DNA from: DASRHT01 sp035293765
GTDB taxonomy: Bacteria; Chloroflexota; Ktedonobacteria; Ktedonobacterales; Ktedonobacteraceae
DNA length: 64,000 bases
NCBI GenBank assembly: GCA_035293765.1
Contig: DATGMF010000080.1
Coordinates: 1 to 64,000 of the forward strand
Direction of reading: 5' to 3'
Of the stretch, positions 43,679 to 51,225 are shown in pieces. Below the pieces are notes generated by a model. It saw only the letters and a program-made list of their open reading frames with translations, had not been told where the DNA came from and searched no databases. Every line of letters starts with the position of its first letter. The first letter of the stretch is position 1. The position numbers and the translations under genes were made by a program.

Positions 43679-43888
43679 CTACTCCTTGCGCCCAAACAGG
43701 ATCAGAACCTGTTGGCTAAACTCAGCAAGATTCGGGGCAGTAATACCGTTCAGCTTCTCTTCTTCCTCTTTTGTCAAAGTAAACTGTCGTCGCTTAATCG
43801 CCTCCACGGGGCTCTGCAACAACTCCTGGCAGAATATCTCATCCACCGTTGCCAGCCCCAGGATGGCATTGATTATTTTCCAACTCAT
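43679..43888 (-). CDS. NHLP-leader-like small protein (69 aa)
   Basis: Starts at ATG 43888 behind GGAGAG; the frame open further upstream is not coding. The sequence MSWKIINAILGLATVDEIFC, then LLQSPVEAI and FTLTKEEEEKLNGI matches the pattern of NHLP/Os1348-type small proteins: a helix, a GLA-x-D-x-F-x-x-LL-x-x-P block and an LT-x-E-E helix. Relatives act as leader parts of RiPP precursors or as lone proteins of unknown use. No core peptide is evident after the leader-like part, and no RiPP enzyme is nearby. Confidence 0.65.
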   Translation of the reverse strand: MSWKIINAILGLATVDEIFCQELLQSPVEAIKRRQFTLTKEEEEKLNGITAPNLAEFSQQVLILFGRKE

Positions 43889-43985
43889 CTTCTCTCCATT
43901 CTCAAATGACTCTCTGATCCCACTTCTATCACACTTCATACACGGTCTTGTCCTCCCATCAGAAGAATGATTCCAGACGCGAGGA

Positions 43986-44219
43986 TCACGGCTGCGGCCA
44001 GGGCTCCCCGAAGGGGACTTTATTGGATAATTGCAGGGTAGAGCCCAGCATATGAAGCACAGGGAGGTGGAGCGCGGCGGCGCTCCAGGTCGCAAGACCG
44101 ACAACCGCCATCAGGATGGCTATGCTCAGCATGCCATATCGGGTAGCTGAGGAGAGCATCATCCTTGAGAACCACGAAAAAACGACATTTCGTACACGAG
44201 TTACACGCTGCGCTGCCAT
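43986..44219 (-). CDS. Small membrane/secreted peptide precursor (77 aa), GEPWP motif
   Basis: ATG 44219 has an excellent GAAGGAG. A basic N-terminus (VTRVRNVVFSWFSR) precedes one hydrophobic helix (YGMLSIAILMAVVGLATWSA), then about 27 residues ending LQLSNKVPFGEPWPQP that would lie outside the cell. The end motif is shared with the 14-residue frame at 41103. First gene after SARP-type promoter d and upstream of the NHLP-like and SARP genes; a CPBP membrane protease gene lies divergently beside it. Candidate exported or surface-cleaved signal peptide; this is inference. Confidence 0.65.
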   Translation of the reverse strand: MAAQRVTRVRNVVFSWFSRMMLSSATRYGMLSIAILMAVVGLATWSAAALHLPVLHMLGSTLQLSNKVPFGEPWPQP

Positions 44220-44303
44220 CTTTTATCTCCTTCGTTTGTACTTGCGTAGGAATGATCTTATAAACATTGCGGCCAGAAGACCTTTATCGTTCTGACTGGT
44301 GAA

Positions 44304-44381
44304 AGCATAGCCCGGCAATCTTTACAGATCATTCGCGCCTCCTTCGCATACTAAGACATGGCTCTTCGCAGTCTCTTCGCA
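44304..44381 (-). promoter_or_regulatory. SARP-type promoter (site d), extended, before peptide-SARP operon
   Basis: Minus strand: TGCGAAG at 44381-44375, 44370-44364 and 44348-44342, CGCGAAT at 44337-44331, TGTAAAG at 44326-44320, then 10 bases and TATGCT (44309-44304). Six 11-bp registers are used with one gap, the largest array of the four sites. The operon start codon lies 85 bases downstream of the -10. Confidence 0.8.
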
Positions 44382-44470
44382 TTTCAGACACGTTTACCAC
44401 ACCAAAACGTTACTATTGACCGTCATGCTATGATTTTTATGCATCATAGTTGAGTAAGGGCGAAACGAGC

Positions 44471-45241
44471 TTGGAGAAAATTTACAAAAGCGTAAAAACA
44501 TGGACTATCCGCTCTCCATTCCTTTTTGCGCTGGCATTCTTTGTGATCAGTTCTTGCCTGGATATAGGCATCATTTTTGCGGGACAGAGTGGGGTATTAG
44601 CAGGGAATGCGGGTATTATCGATGTCAGTGCGCAATCGCTCCTGGCATTAGGAACGCTTGGGGGGCTGGGGTGGCTGCGAGCTGCGGGCTTCAATCGCCC
44701 GGCGGAGTGGCGGGATCTACATCTCTTATGGGTGCCTGCGCTGCTGGCGCTCTTCTACTTTGCATCGACGCTGGTCACTCCCGCAGCCAGTGCAGGCGTG
44801 GTTATTTTTGCCGTCATTGCTGCATTACTCACGGGGTTAGACGAAGAAGCGCGTTTCCGAGGGGTGATTTTGCAGTCCCTCTCACCTCTTGGGTCTTTAG
44901 CGGCGGCGGCGCTTTCAAGCCTTTTCTTCGCCCTGGCCCATCTCAACAACCTGCTTGCTCACGCTCCACCGCTCATCGCTCTTGCGCAGATTGTCGGAGC
45001 GTTCCTGCTCGGCTTTGGCTTCGCCTCCTGCCGGTTGCGCACCAGAACGCTCTGGCCGCTCATTTTCTTCCACGCGCTTTATGATCTTCCTGCTGACATT
45101 ACACTTTTCAACGCCAGTAATGCCAGCACAATCAATGCAACGCTGGCAACGATCTCGCCGCTGGCGACGGCTCTTGTCCTCATCATTCCAGGCTTTATCC
45201 TCGCCTGCTACGGCCTGTTCTTACTGCGCCCACGACGGTGA
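44471..45241 (+). CDS. CPBP (CAAX-type) intramembrane protease
   Basis: About 256 residues with eight predicted helices. Motifs of the Rce1/CPBP family are clear: LDEEARFRGVIL (EExxxR, metal and catalysis), FFALAHLNNL (FxxxH) and FFHALYDLP (HxxxD/N). TTG 44471 is preferred, with AAGGG upstream; TTG 44450 lacks a ribosome site. Bacterial members process peptides or give bacteriocin immunity. It is divergent from the small peptide precursor gene, with promoter d between them, so it could mature that peptide. Confidence 0.83.
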   Translation: MEKIYKSVKTWTIRSPFLFALAFFVISSCLDIGIIFAGQSGVLAGNAGIIDVSAQSLLALGTLGGLGWLRAAGFNRPAEWRDLHLLWVPALLALFYFASTLVTPAASAGVVIFAVIAALLTGLDEEARFRGVILQSLSPLGSLAAAALSSLFFALAHLNNLLAHAPPLIALAQIVGAFLLGFGFASCRLRTRTLWPLIFFHALYDLPADITLFNASNASTINATLATISPLATALVLIIPGFILACYGLFLLRPRR

Positions 45242-45258
45242 AAAGCGGGCAAATGTCA

Positions 45259-45447
45259 CTAAAGCGTTAACCGACCGGTTGCTACCAGCCAGCGCAAAAA
45301 TTCCAGACGGCGCACTTGTGCCGAAACCTGTTGCTTCTCCCTTTCAAGATAATTGCTGCGAAACTGGCTCAGCAGCTCTATTTGAGCCTGGGTAAAGCCG
45401 GCATCGACCAGGCACTCATACCTTTTCTCGATTTCTTCACTGTTCAT
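45259..45447 (-). CDS. Small hypothetical protein (62 aa)
   Basis: ATG 45447 with AAGGGA upstream. A charged, helical protein (EEIEKRYECLVDAGFTQAQI, LLSQFRSNYLEREKQQV). No domain known to me. It converges on the protease gene with a 17-base gap. A REP-like palindrome lies 40 bases upstream. Confidence 0.5.
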   Translation of the reverse strand: MNSEEIEKRYECLVDAGFTQAQIELLSQFRSNYLEREKQQVSAQVRRLEFLRWLVATGRLTL

Positions 45448-45755
45448 CACGTCGTTCCCTTTAGCAACCAGACAGCTTGTTCTTACAGACGGCCAATGCT
45501 CCCATGATGAATCGGGGAGCCACAGCTCAGGCCGTCTGCAACAAATGGCTTGCGATGCATTTTAAAAACATACTACGAAGGACGCACGCATCTTGCTCGA
45601 TGCGCATGCTATGAGCAAAGCATAGGCTTAAATACTTGCTTGATACTTACCCCTGCTAAAAGCTTCCGGCAAGAGGACGGGCGTTATACTTATCTCAGTT
45701 ATTGAAATTCGTTCTCCACAAGGAGCAGTGAACTTCACCTTTGGGATGGAAATAT
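45448..45755. other. Intergenic region with palindromic element
   Basis: No gene. Holds the palindromic element at 45487-45539 and the presumed promoter of the nucleotidyltransferase gene. Confidence 0.5.
45487..45539. repeat. Palindromic repeat with type B core (copy 1)
   Basis: Terminal arms CAGACGGCC and GGCCGTCTG enclose GCTCCCATGATGAATCGGGG, a type B core. A related element lies at 51151-51214, and both are followed by a CAAxAAATGGCTT stretch. Confidence 0.6.
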
Positions 45756-46886
45756 ATGAAAGCATTGATTCTGAGCGGGGGCAAAGGCACACGCCTCCAG
45801 CCCCTCACTTCCACTCATGCCAAACAATTAGTGCCCATAGCAAATAAACCTGTGCTGTTCTACGTCCTGGAAACGATTGTCGAATCCGGCATTACGGATA
45901 TTGGTATTATCGTAGGGGAGACGCACGAATCTATCCGCGCCGCAGTCAAGGACGGTAAACAATTTGGCCCTGATGTCACTATCACCTACATTTACCAGGA
46001 ACAGCCTCTCGGATTAGCTCACGCGGTCAAGATCGCCCAACCGTTTCTCCAGAACGACCGTTTTCTGATGTTTCTTGGGGATAACTTCATTCAGGAGAGT
46101 ATTAAGGACCTGGTGCATCAATTCTCCTCTCCCGCTTGCAGCTTCCAGGCGCGCGTATTGCTTAAACAGGTTCCTAACCCGGAGATATTTGGCGTCGCGC
46201 AACTCCAGACCGACGACGGCCAACCGTTTAATGCTGAGCTCCATCTGCACAACGACCATGTTCGCATTGCACGCCTGATCGAGAAACCAAAGGAGCCGGT
46301 CAGCAACTTCGCTGTCGTAGGCATCTACTTCTTCGATGCCCATATCTTTGAGGCGATCAATGCTATCACCCCTTCACGACGCGGTGAGCTTGAAATCACA
46401 GACGCTATTCAGTACCTGATCGAACATCACTATACCGTACGCCCCTACATCGTCTGCGGACCCTGGATCGATACCGGCAACAAAGAGGATATGCTCAATG
46501 CTAATCGCGTCGTGCTCAGCCACCTGAAGAGATGCATCGCTCCCAGCGCCAGTATAGACGCAACATCACGAGTCGATGGCGACGTTGTTCTCGAAGATAA
46601 TGTCACGCTTATCAATAGTGTTGTGCGCGGACCCGCGATCATCGGGCGCAATGCTACCCTGGCAAATGCCAGTATCGGCCCTTTTACCTCCCTGGCTCAT
46701 AACTGCGTGGTGATTAACAGCGAGATTGAGCATAGCATCGTGCTGGAAGAATGCCTGATCCGCGACATCGACCGCTGCATTGAAGATAGTCTTATCGGCT
46801 CGCAAACAGAGATCCTGCCGTACTCAGCCAAACCAGGAACCTATAGCTTCCTGCTCGGCGATCATAGCCACGTAGGGGCGCTTTGA
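45756..46886 (+). CDS. Glucose-1-phosphate thymidylyltransferase, long form
   Basis: 376 residues from ATG 45756 (GGGATGGA upstream). The nucleotidyltransferase signature MKALILSGGKGTRLQPLTS is followed by KQLVPIANKPVLFYVLE and FLMFLGDNFIQE. The C-terminal 100 residues form a left-handed beta-helix (DATSRVDGDVVLEDNVTLIN), as in the long RmlA-type and StrD-like enzymes. It makes dTDP-glucose, the entry to deoxysugars. In this setting it may feed the glycosyltransferase at 31003, but dehydratase and later sugar genes are not in the window. Confidence 0.88.
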   Translation: MKALILSGGKGTRLQPLTSTHAKQLVPIANKPVLFYVLETIVESGITDIGIIVGETHESIRAAVKDGKQFGPDVTITYIYQEQPLGLAHAVKIAQPFLQNDRFLMFLGDNFIQESIKDLVHQFSSPACSFQARVLLKQVPNPEIFGVAQLQTDDGQPFNAELHLHNDHVRIARLIEKPKEPVSNFAVVGIYFFDAHIFEAINAITPSRRGELEITDAIQYLIEHHYTVRPYIVCGPWIDTGNKEDMLNANRVVLSHLKRCIAPSASIDATSRVDGDVVLEDNVTLINSVVRGPAIIGRNATLANASIGPFTSLAHNCVVINSEIEHSIVLEECLIRDIDRCIEDSLIGSQTEILPYSAKPGTYSFLLGDHSHVGAL

Positions 46887-47403
46887 AAGCGGATAGGTGT
46901 AACCACCTTTTTTGATCAAGATAAGATAGCACGCCCAAAGCAGCAGGGAAAGTACTTCTTCTACTGCTTCGGGCGTTTTGTTTACTCCATCAACCAGTTT
47001 TCCCCTCTCATCAACAGCAATGTGTCCGAGCTGGACACATTGCTCTAACCGCTTGAACGAGCCGTAGCGACCAGCTTGAACTGACGTTTTCCACATAGAA
47101 TGGCGAGAATTCTTGCCTCTTTTCTCTCTCTCAGGTATGCTTACGGACAAAAGTATGGCGACAAATCGGCCTGTACGTGCAATTTTTACGAAAAAGTACG
47201 ATGTAGCAGAGAACTGTTCAATTTACCCTCACCTATCTGTGCTGTGGCAATAGGAACAAGCAGTTCGTGAAGCGAAAGCGTTCTCGGAGCAGAAGCTCAA
47301 ACACTGGAATATGAAGCGCTCGAAGCTTCTGTTGAAGGGGGAGCACCAACCAGGACAGCATAGCCACCTGGTTGGTAGAAGATTTATGCAATGCAGACGC
47401 CGG
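46887..47403. other. Intergenic region without a convincing gene
   Basis: Contains the terminator of the sugar gene (46931-46980). Open frames on both strands lack ribosome sites or cross the terminator. A hairpin near 47349-47374 (CAACCAGG/CCTGGTTG) may end the accA transcript. Confidence 0.5.
46931..46980 (+). terminator. Terminator of the thymidylyltransferase gene
   Basis: ACGCCCAAAGCAG (46931-46943) pairs with CTGCTTCGGGCGT (46964-46976), one mismatch, then TTTT. Confidence 0.75.
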
Positions 47404-48372
47404 TCAGGATGTGGTCGCCACGGCCACGCGCGTGAAGGCCCCAATCGATCTGTACTTCTGGTAGCGTTCCTCAATCAGCTCATTGATAGCATAACGCTCC
47501 AGTTCGTCCAGATGCATGAGTAACTTCTCTTTCAAGTACCCTACAGCCAGATGGGGGCTATGATGCGCACCACCTACCGGTTCCGGTACGAGCTCATCAA
47601 TAATGCCCATGGCTAGAAGCTCGCGTGCGCTAATGCGCATGGTATTGGCAGCTTCGGACGCGAAAGCCTTATCACGCCAGAGAATGGAGGCCGCCGCTTC
47701 TGGCGCAGCCACCGTGTACACACTGTTTTCAAGCATCAGCAAACGATCAGCCACACCGAGAGCGAGCGCCCCGCCGCTTCCGCCCTCGCCGATCACCACG
47801 GAGATGATCGGCACCCGCAGGCGCGACATCAGCAGGAGATTCGCCGCTATTGCGCCGGATTGACCATGCTCCTCATCCTCCAGCCCGGGAAATGCCCCCG
47901 GCGTATCAATCAAGCAAACAACAGGAAGACGAAATTTTTCTGCCATGCTCATCAAACGATATGCCTTGCGATACCCTTCAGGATGAGGCATACCCAGGTT
48001 ACGGTAGCGCAATTCCTGCATATCATGCCCCTTCTGCTGACCGATAAACATCACAGTGTTACCGGCTAACACCCCCAGGCCCCCCACAATAGCATGGTCG
48101 TCGCCGAATGCACGATCACCATGCAGTTCCATAAAATCATCGCAGATTGCTTGCAGATAATCGATAGTGGTGGGCCGATCCTTGTGGCGCGCAACCTGGA
48201 CCGTTTGCCACGAGGTGAGATGCGCGTAGATCTCCTTTGTCCGTGCGTGTAAAGCACTGATTGCTCTATCCAGACGCTGCTGCGATGCCTCGTCATGGCA
48301 CTCCTGCTGCAACTCTCGAATCTTTTCCGCGTCTGCCGCGAGTTCCTGTTCAAAATCCAGGTCGTAATGCAT
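47404..48372 (-). CDS. accA: Acetyl-CoA carboxylase carboxyltransferase alpha subunit
   Basis: 322 residues, normal AccA length. N-terminal coiled region, then the crotonase-fold carboxyltransferase core with FMELHGDRAFGDDHAIVGGL, PVVCLIDTPGAFPGLEDEEH and SVVIGEGGSGGALALGVAD. With AccD it transfers CO2 from biotin to acetyl-CoA. AGGAG precedes ATG 48372, 6 bases after the accD stop. Third gene of the fabD-accD-accA unit, a malonyl supply set probably tied to polyketide production. Confidence 0.95.
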   Translation of the reverse strand: MHYDLDFEQELAADAEKIRELQQECHDEASQQRLDRAISALHARTKEIYAHLTSWQTVQVARHKDRPTTIDYLQAICDDFMELHGDRAFGDDHAIVGGLGVLAGNTVMFIGQQKGHDMQELRYRNLGMPHPEGYRKAYRLMSMAEKFRLPVVCLIDTPGAFPGLEDEEHGQSGAIAANLLLMSRLRVPIISVVIGEGGSGGALALGVADRLLMLENSVYTVAAPEAAASILWRDKAFASEAANTMRISARELLAMGIIDELVPEPVGGAHHSPHLAVGYLKEKLLMHLDELERYAINELIEERYQKYRSIGAFTRVAVATTS

Positions 48373-48378
48373 CTTTTT

Positions 48379-49305
48379 TTACTCCTGATCCGCTAAAGCC
48401 CTGTGTACTTGCAACATATCGCTGCTGCGCCGCCATATCCCAGCTTGCGCGCTCATACACAGCAGACGGGCGAGCGTTTGCCGCAGTTCGTGCCTGGGCA
48501 CAACCGCGTCTATCAGGCCATGCTGGTAGGCGAACTCTGCCGTCACCGCATCTTTCGGCAACTGAATATGCATAAATTGCTCTATCACGCGGGGACCGGC
48601 AAAGCAGACCAGCGCGCCCGGTTCCGCCAGGATGACATCACCCAGCATGGCAAAGCTGGCAGTCACGCCGCCCGTAGTGGGATCGGTTAATAAACTGAAG
48701 AACGGCAACCTGGCCTCGCCCAGCTTAGCGAGGGCCGCAGAGGTTTTTGCCATCTGCATGAGCGAAAACAGGCCCTCCTGCATACGCGCTCCACCTGAGG
48801 CTGAGGCGATAAAGACAGGGATGTGCATCTCGATCCCCAGCTCAATCGCGCGGGTAATCTTTTCACCCACCGCCGCGCCCATGCTGCCACCGATGAAGCG
48901 AAAATCCATCACGGCAAGAGCGAGGGGGAGCGTATCAATAGCAGCATGACCAATCACCACCGCCTCGTTTAGCTGCACTTTCTGCCGCTCTTTCGCCAGC
49001 TTCTCCGCGTATACCTGGGATTGGTTCACAAACTGGAGCGGATCGACAGAGGCTATATCGTGATCTACCTCAACAAAACTCCCCGCATCTACCAGCATTT
49101 CAATGCGCTCATACGCGCTCAGCTTGAAATGATAGCCGCAATGCGAGCAGATTTTCAGGTTGCGCTGGTGGTCTCGTTCGTACATAATTTCTTTGCATTG
49201 CGGACACTTCACAGCGATATTGCTCGGGATGATAATCTGTGCTCGCTCCATCTCTACGGAAGCTCTCTCTCCGCTTCCTGCTACGGTCGTGATGGCCGGG
49301 ACCAT
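48379..49305 (-). CDS. accD: Acetyl-CoA carboxylase carboxyltransferase beta subunit
   Basis: 308 residues. The zinc ribbon of AccD is present near residues 34-56 (VKCPQCKEIMYERD, KICSHCGYHF), followed by the carboxyltransferase core with FIGGSMGAAVGEKITRAIE and ASASGGARMQEGLFSLMQMA. AAAGGAGG precedes the ATG, 55 bases behind fabD. Works with AccA encoded next. Confidence 0.95.
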   Translation of the reverse strand: MVPAITTVAGSGERASVEMERAQIIIPSNIAVKCPQCKEIMYERDHQRNLKICSHCGYHFKLSAYERIEMLVDAGSFVEVDHDIASVDPLQFVNQSQVYAEKLAKERQKVQLNEAVVIGHAAIDTLPLALAVMDFRFIGGSMGAAVGEKITRAIELGIEMHIPVFIASASGGARMQEGLFSLMQMAKTSAALAKLGEARLPFFSLLTDPTTGGVTASFAMLGDVILAEPGALVCFAGPRVIEQFMHIQLPKDAVTAEFAYQHGLIDAVVPRHELRQTLARLLCMSAQAGIWRRSSDMLQVHRALADQE

Positions 49306-49360
49306 GTCTCCTCCTTTGTTCTGTCTCTAACCTCTTGCTCTCGCACGAGGGCAACATCTG

Positions 49361-50311
49361 TTATGCATGAATGGGGGCGTTGAGTGTGGTGGCAACTGCG
49401 TGGAGCTTCTCTGTCGTCTCTGCCGCGAAAATGCGACTGCCGGGCGCAAGCGAGCGCACCAGCCTGGTAAGCACCTGAGAAGCGCCAACTTCCACGAAGG
49501 TGTCACAGCCAGCCGCCAGCAGCGTTTCAACGCAGTTCACCCATTGAACTGGGCTGGTGATCTGCGCCGTTAGCTCCTGGCGAATCTCGTGGCTATCAGT
49601 TAAAATGGCGCCGGAAACATTGGCAACCAGTGGAACCTGCGGTTCGCGCCAGAGCAACCGCCGCATCAACGCGGTAAGGGCGGATTGCACCGGAGCCATC
49701 AGCGCGGAATGAAATGCGCCTCCTACCGGCAAACGTATCGCCCTCACATTCTGCAACGTGCTGGTCGTCGCCATTAGCGCCCGCACGCCCGCCTCTACGC
49801 CCGAAACTACGAACTGCGTGTGCGTGTTTCTGTTGGTGATCGCAACATAATGTTCACGCGAGATATCAGTACACAGGGTCTGTAATTCATCTGCCGTCAG
49901 GCCCACCACAGCCGCCATTGCCCCCGGTCGCTCTTTCTGTATCTGGTGCATCAGTTTTCCCCTCTGGCTCACCAGGTACAGCCCATCTTCGTAGGAAAGG
50001 ACTCCTGCCGCCGTTGCCGCTGTATACTCGCCGAGGCTATGACCGGCTACGATATCCGGGCGAAGACCGAGTCGATATGCGTACTCGGTCAAAGCCAGCG
50101 AGTGAGCAAAAAGCGCGGGCTGAGCGATCTGGGTCTGGCTTAGCAGCTCAAGAGGCCCCTCCAGACAATAGCGAGTCACCGGCAAATCAGCTATGCCATC
50201 GCTGCTGAGCAAGTAGCGCGTATACAGTTCAGGCGCAGTCTCCATGAGATCGCGGCCCATCCCGATCTTTTGTGAGCCCTGTCCCGGATAAAGAAATGCG
50301 ATCTTCCCCAA
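49361..50311 (-). CDS. fabD: Malonyl-CoA:ACP acyltransferase
   Basis: 316 residues. Family start FLYPGQGSQKIGMGRDL, nucleophile Ser in AGHSLGEYTAATAAGVL, and the malonate-pairing Arg region around QRGKLMHQI; His in VGGAFHSALM. The start is TTG 50311, with AAAGGAG 7 bases before. It charges ACP with malonyl units, a function type II PKSs usually borrow from fatty acid synthesis. Its place with accD and accA, away from other fatty acid genes, suggests a dedicated supply operon. A 30-bp-spaced direct repeat lies upstream. Confidence 0.94.
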   Translation of the reverse strand: MGKIAFLYPGQGSQKIGMGRDLMETAPELYTRYLLSSDGIADLPVTRYCLEGPLELLSQTQIAQPALFAHSLALTEYAYRLGLRPDIVAGHSLGEYTAATAAGVLSYEDGLYLVSQRGKLMHQIQKERPGAMAAVVGLTADELQTLCTDISREHYVAITNRNTHTQFVVSGVEAGVRALMATTSTLQNVRAIRLPVGGAFHSALMAPVQSALTALMRRLLWREPQVPLVANVSGAILTDSHEIRQELTAQITSPVQWVNCVETLLAAGCDTFVEVGASQVLTRLVRSLAPGSRIFAAETTEKLHAVATTLNAPIHA

Positions 50312-50430
50312 TGCTGTTCTCCTTTCTCAGGATGATTATTCACTCCCGGTCCTTTTATGCTGGACCGGCCTGTATGACGAAGAACGTGATTGTCTTACCT
50401 CCTGCACGCTTCCCACCTGGAGCTTTTCTG

Positions 50431-50476
50431 GCATTAGTTGTAACACAATCATTATCTATAGCATTAGTTGTAATAC
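50431..50476 (-). promoter_or_regulatory. Direct repeat upstream of fabD (candidate operator)
   Basis: GCATTAGTTGTAACAC (50431-50446) recurs as GCATTAGTTGTAATAC (50461-50476), 15 of 16 bases equal, 30 bases (about three helical turns) apart. Each contains the dyad TTA-GTTG-TAA. It lies 120-165 bases before the fabD start codon and could bind a regulator of malonyl supply. Confidence 0.5.
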
Positions 50477-50589
50477 GCTCGCATTTCCTCTGAATTACGT
50501 TAAAAATAAGTTATTCATTTAGTGTGTGCCTGATTCCGAGTGTATTCGCCCTTGCAAAGCGGATCTTGCGCGGCTTCGCCGCGCGAGGC

Positions 50590-50648
50590 GTGGTGGAGGG
50601 GGTGTGGGAATATACGCGAAGCGCATGTTCCCACACCCCCTCCACCAC
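50590..50648. repeat. 21-bp perfect inverted repeat
   Basis: Arms 50590-50610 and 50628-50648 pair perfectly around a 17-base loop that itself contains CGCGAAGCGC. GC-rich, no T-run. More like a palindromic mobile or REP-type unit than a simple terminator. Confidence 0.6.
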
Positions 50649-50714
50649 TCGGCGAGCGTCTGCGACGTGAGCGTGCGCTCCTGCTGAGAATCAGACTCGT
50701 ACGTACACTTTAAC

Positions 50715-50760
50715 GTGAAGAGAGGTGGTACAAGTCGAAGTCTGTACCACCTCTCTTCAC
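50715..50760 (-). terminator. Hairpin downstream of the 101-aa gene
   Basis: 17-base arms (50715-50731, 50744-50760) pair perfectly around a 12-base loop, 43 bases after the stop codon at 50803 on the minus strand. Confidence 0.55.
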
Positions 50761-50802
50761 ATAGGATGTAAAAACATCGTTATAGCAATTACTTCTCCCA
50801 AA

Positions 50803-51108
50803 TCAGGCCCATCCCCAGCGTGCGCCGACGATATTCGTCCACTCTTTCAGCTCTTTCTCCCAATACTCCTCATCGTCGTCTTTACTCCCTCTTTCAACCA
50901 GCGCAAATGAAGGATTCACCAGGGAGATGCACACCTGCTGTACATCTTTACCGTCGTTTGCGATCAGCCCCTGGCTGCCTGCGCTATCAACTTCTATCCC
51001 TTTATACATCCACCCCAGGGTATCAAGAAGACTGAGAGTCAGAGACCTCTTGTCGTAAAGGGCAATCACCGTTTGCTCAAATGTGGTGTAGGTTGTTCTC
51101 GTTCTCAT
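50803..51108 (-). CDS. Hypothetical protein (101 aa)
   Basis: A small soluble protein with an ATG behind AAGGT. N-terminal beta-like strands (YTTFEQTVIALYDKRSLTLS) and an acidic C-terminal helix (SKDDDEEYWEKELKEWTNIV). No domain recognised. It lies between the salicylate operon and the fabD operon on the same strand, bordered by a palindromic repeat upstream and a hairpin downstream. Confidence 0.55.
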   Translation of the reverse strand: MRTRTTYTTFEQTVIALYDKRSLTLSLLDTLGWMYKGIEVDSAGSQGLIANDGKDVQQVCISLVNPSFALVERGSKDDDEEYWEKELKEWTNIVGARWGWA

Positions 51109-51150
51109 CGCAGTTCTACCTTGCCTGGTGATAATAGCTTGCTTGCTATG

Positions 51151-51214
51151 CAGATGGTCAACGCCGCTGACGCGCTCCCACGATGAAGCGGGGAGCTACA
51201 ACTCAGGCTATCTG
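51151..51214. repeat. Palindromic repeat with type B core (copy 2)
   Basis: Arms CAGATGGTC and GGCTATCTG enclose GCTCCCACGATGAAGCGGGG; related to the element at 45487-45539. It sits 12 bases after the stop of the salicyl-AMP ligase gene on the minus strand. Confidence 0.6.
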
Positions 51215-51225
51215 CAAGAAATGGC

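Larger units (their letters stand above)
50312..50802. other. Intergenic region with operator-like repeats and hairpins
   Basis: No gene. Holds the fabD promoter region with direct repeats (50431-50476) and two long perfect hairpins (50590-50648, 50715-50760). Confidence 0.55.

Noticed and set aside
43889..44104. N-terminal extension of the NHLP-like frame
   Set aside because: It overlaps the peptide precursor gene in another frame and lacks a ribosome site; the start at 43888 has one.
46824..47150. 108-codon minus-strand frame
   Set aside because: Runs through the terminator of the thymidylyltransferase gene and into its coding region; no ribosome site, no family.
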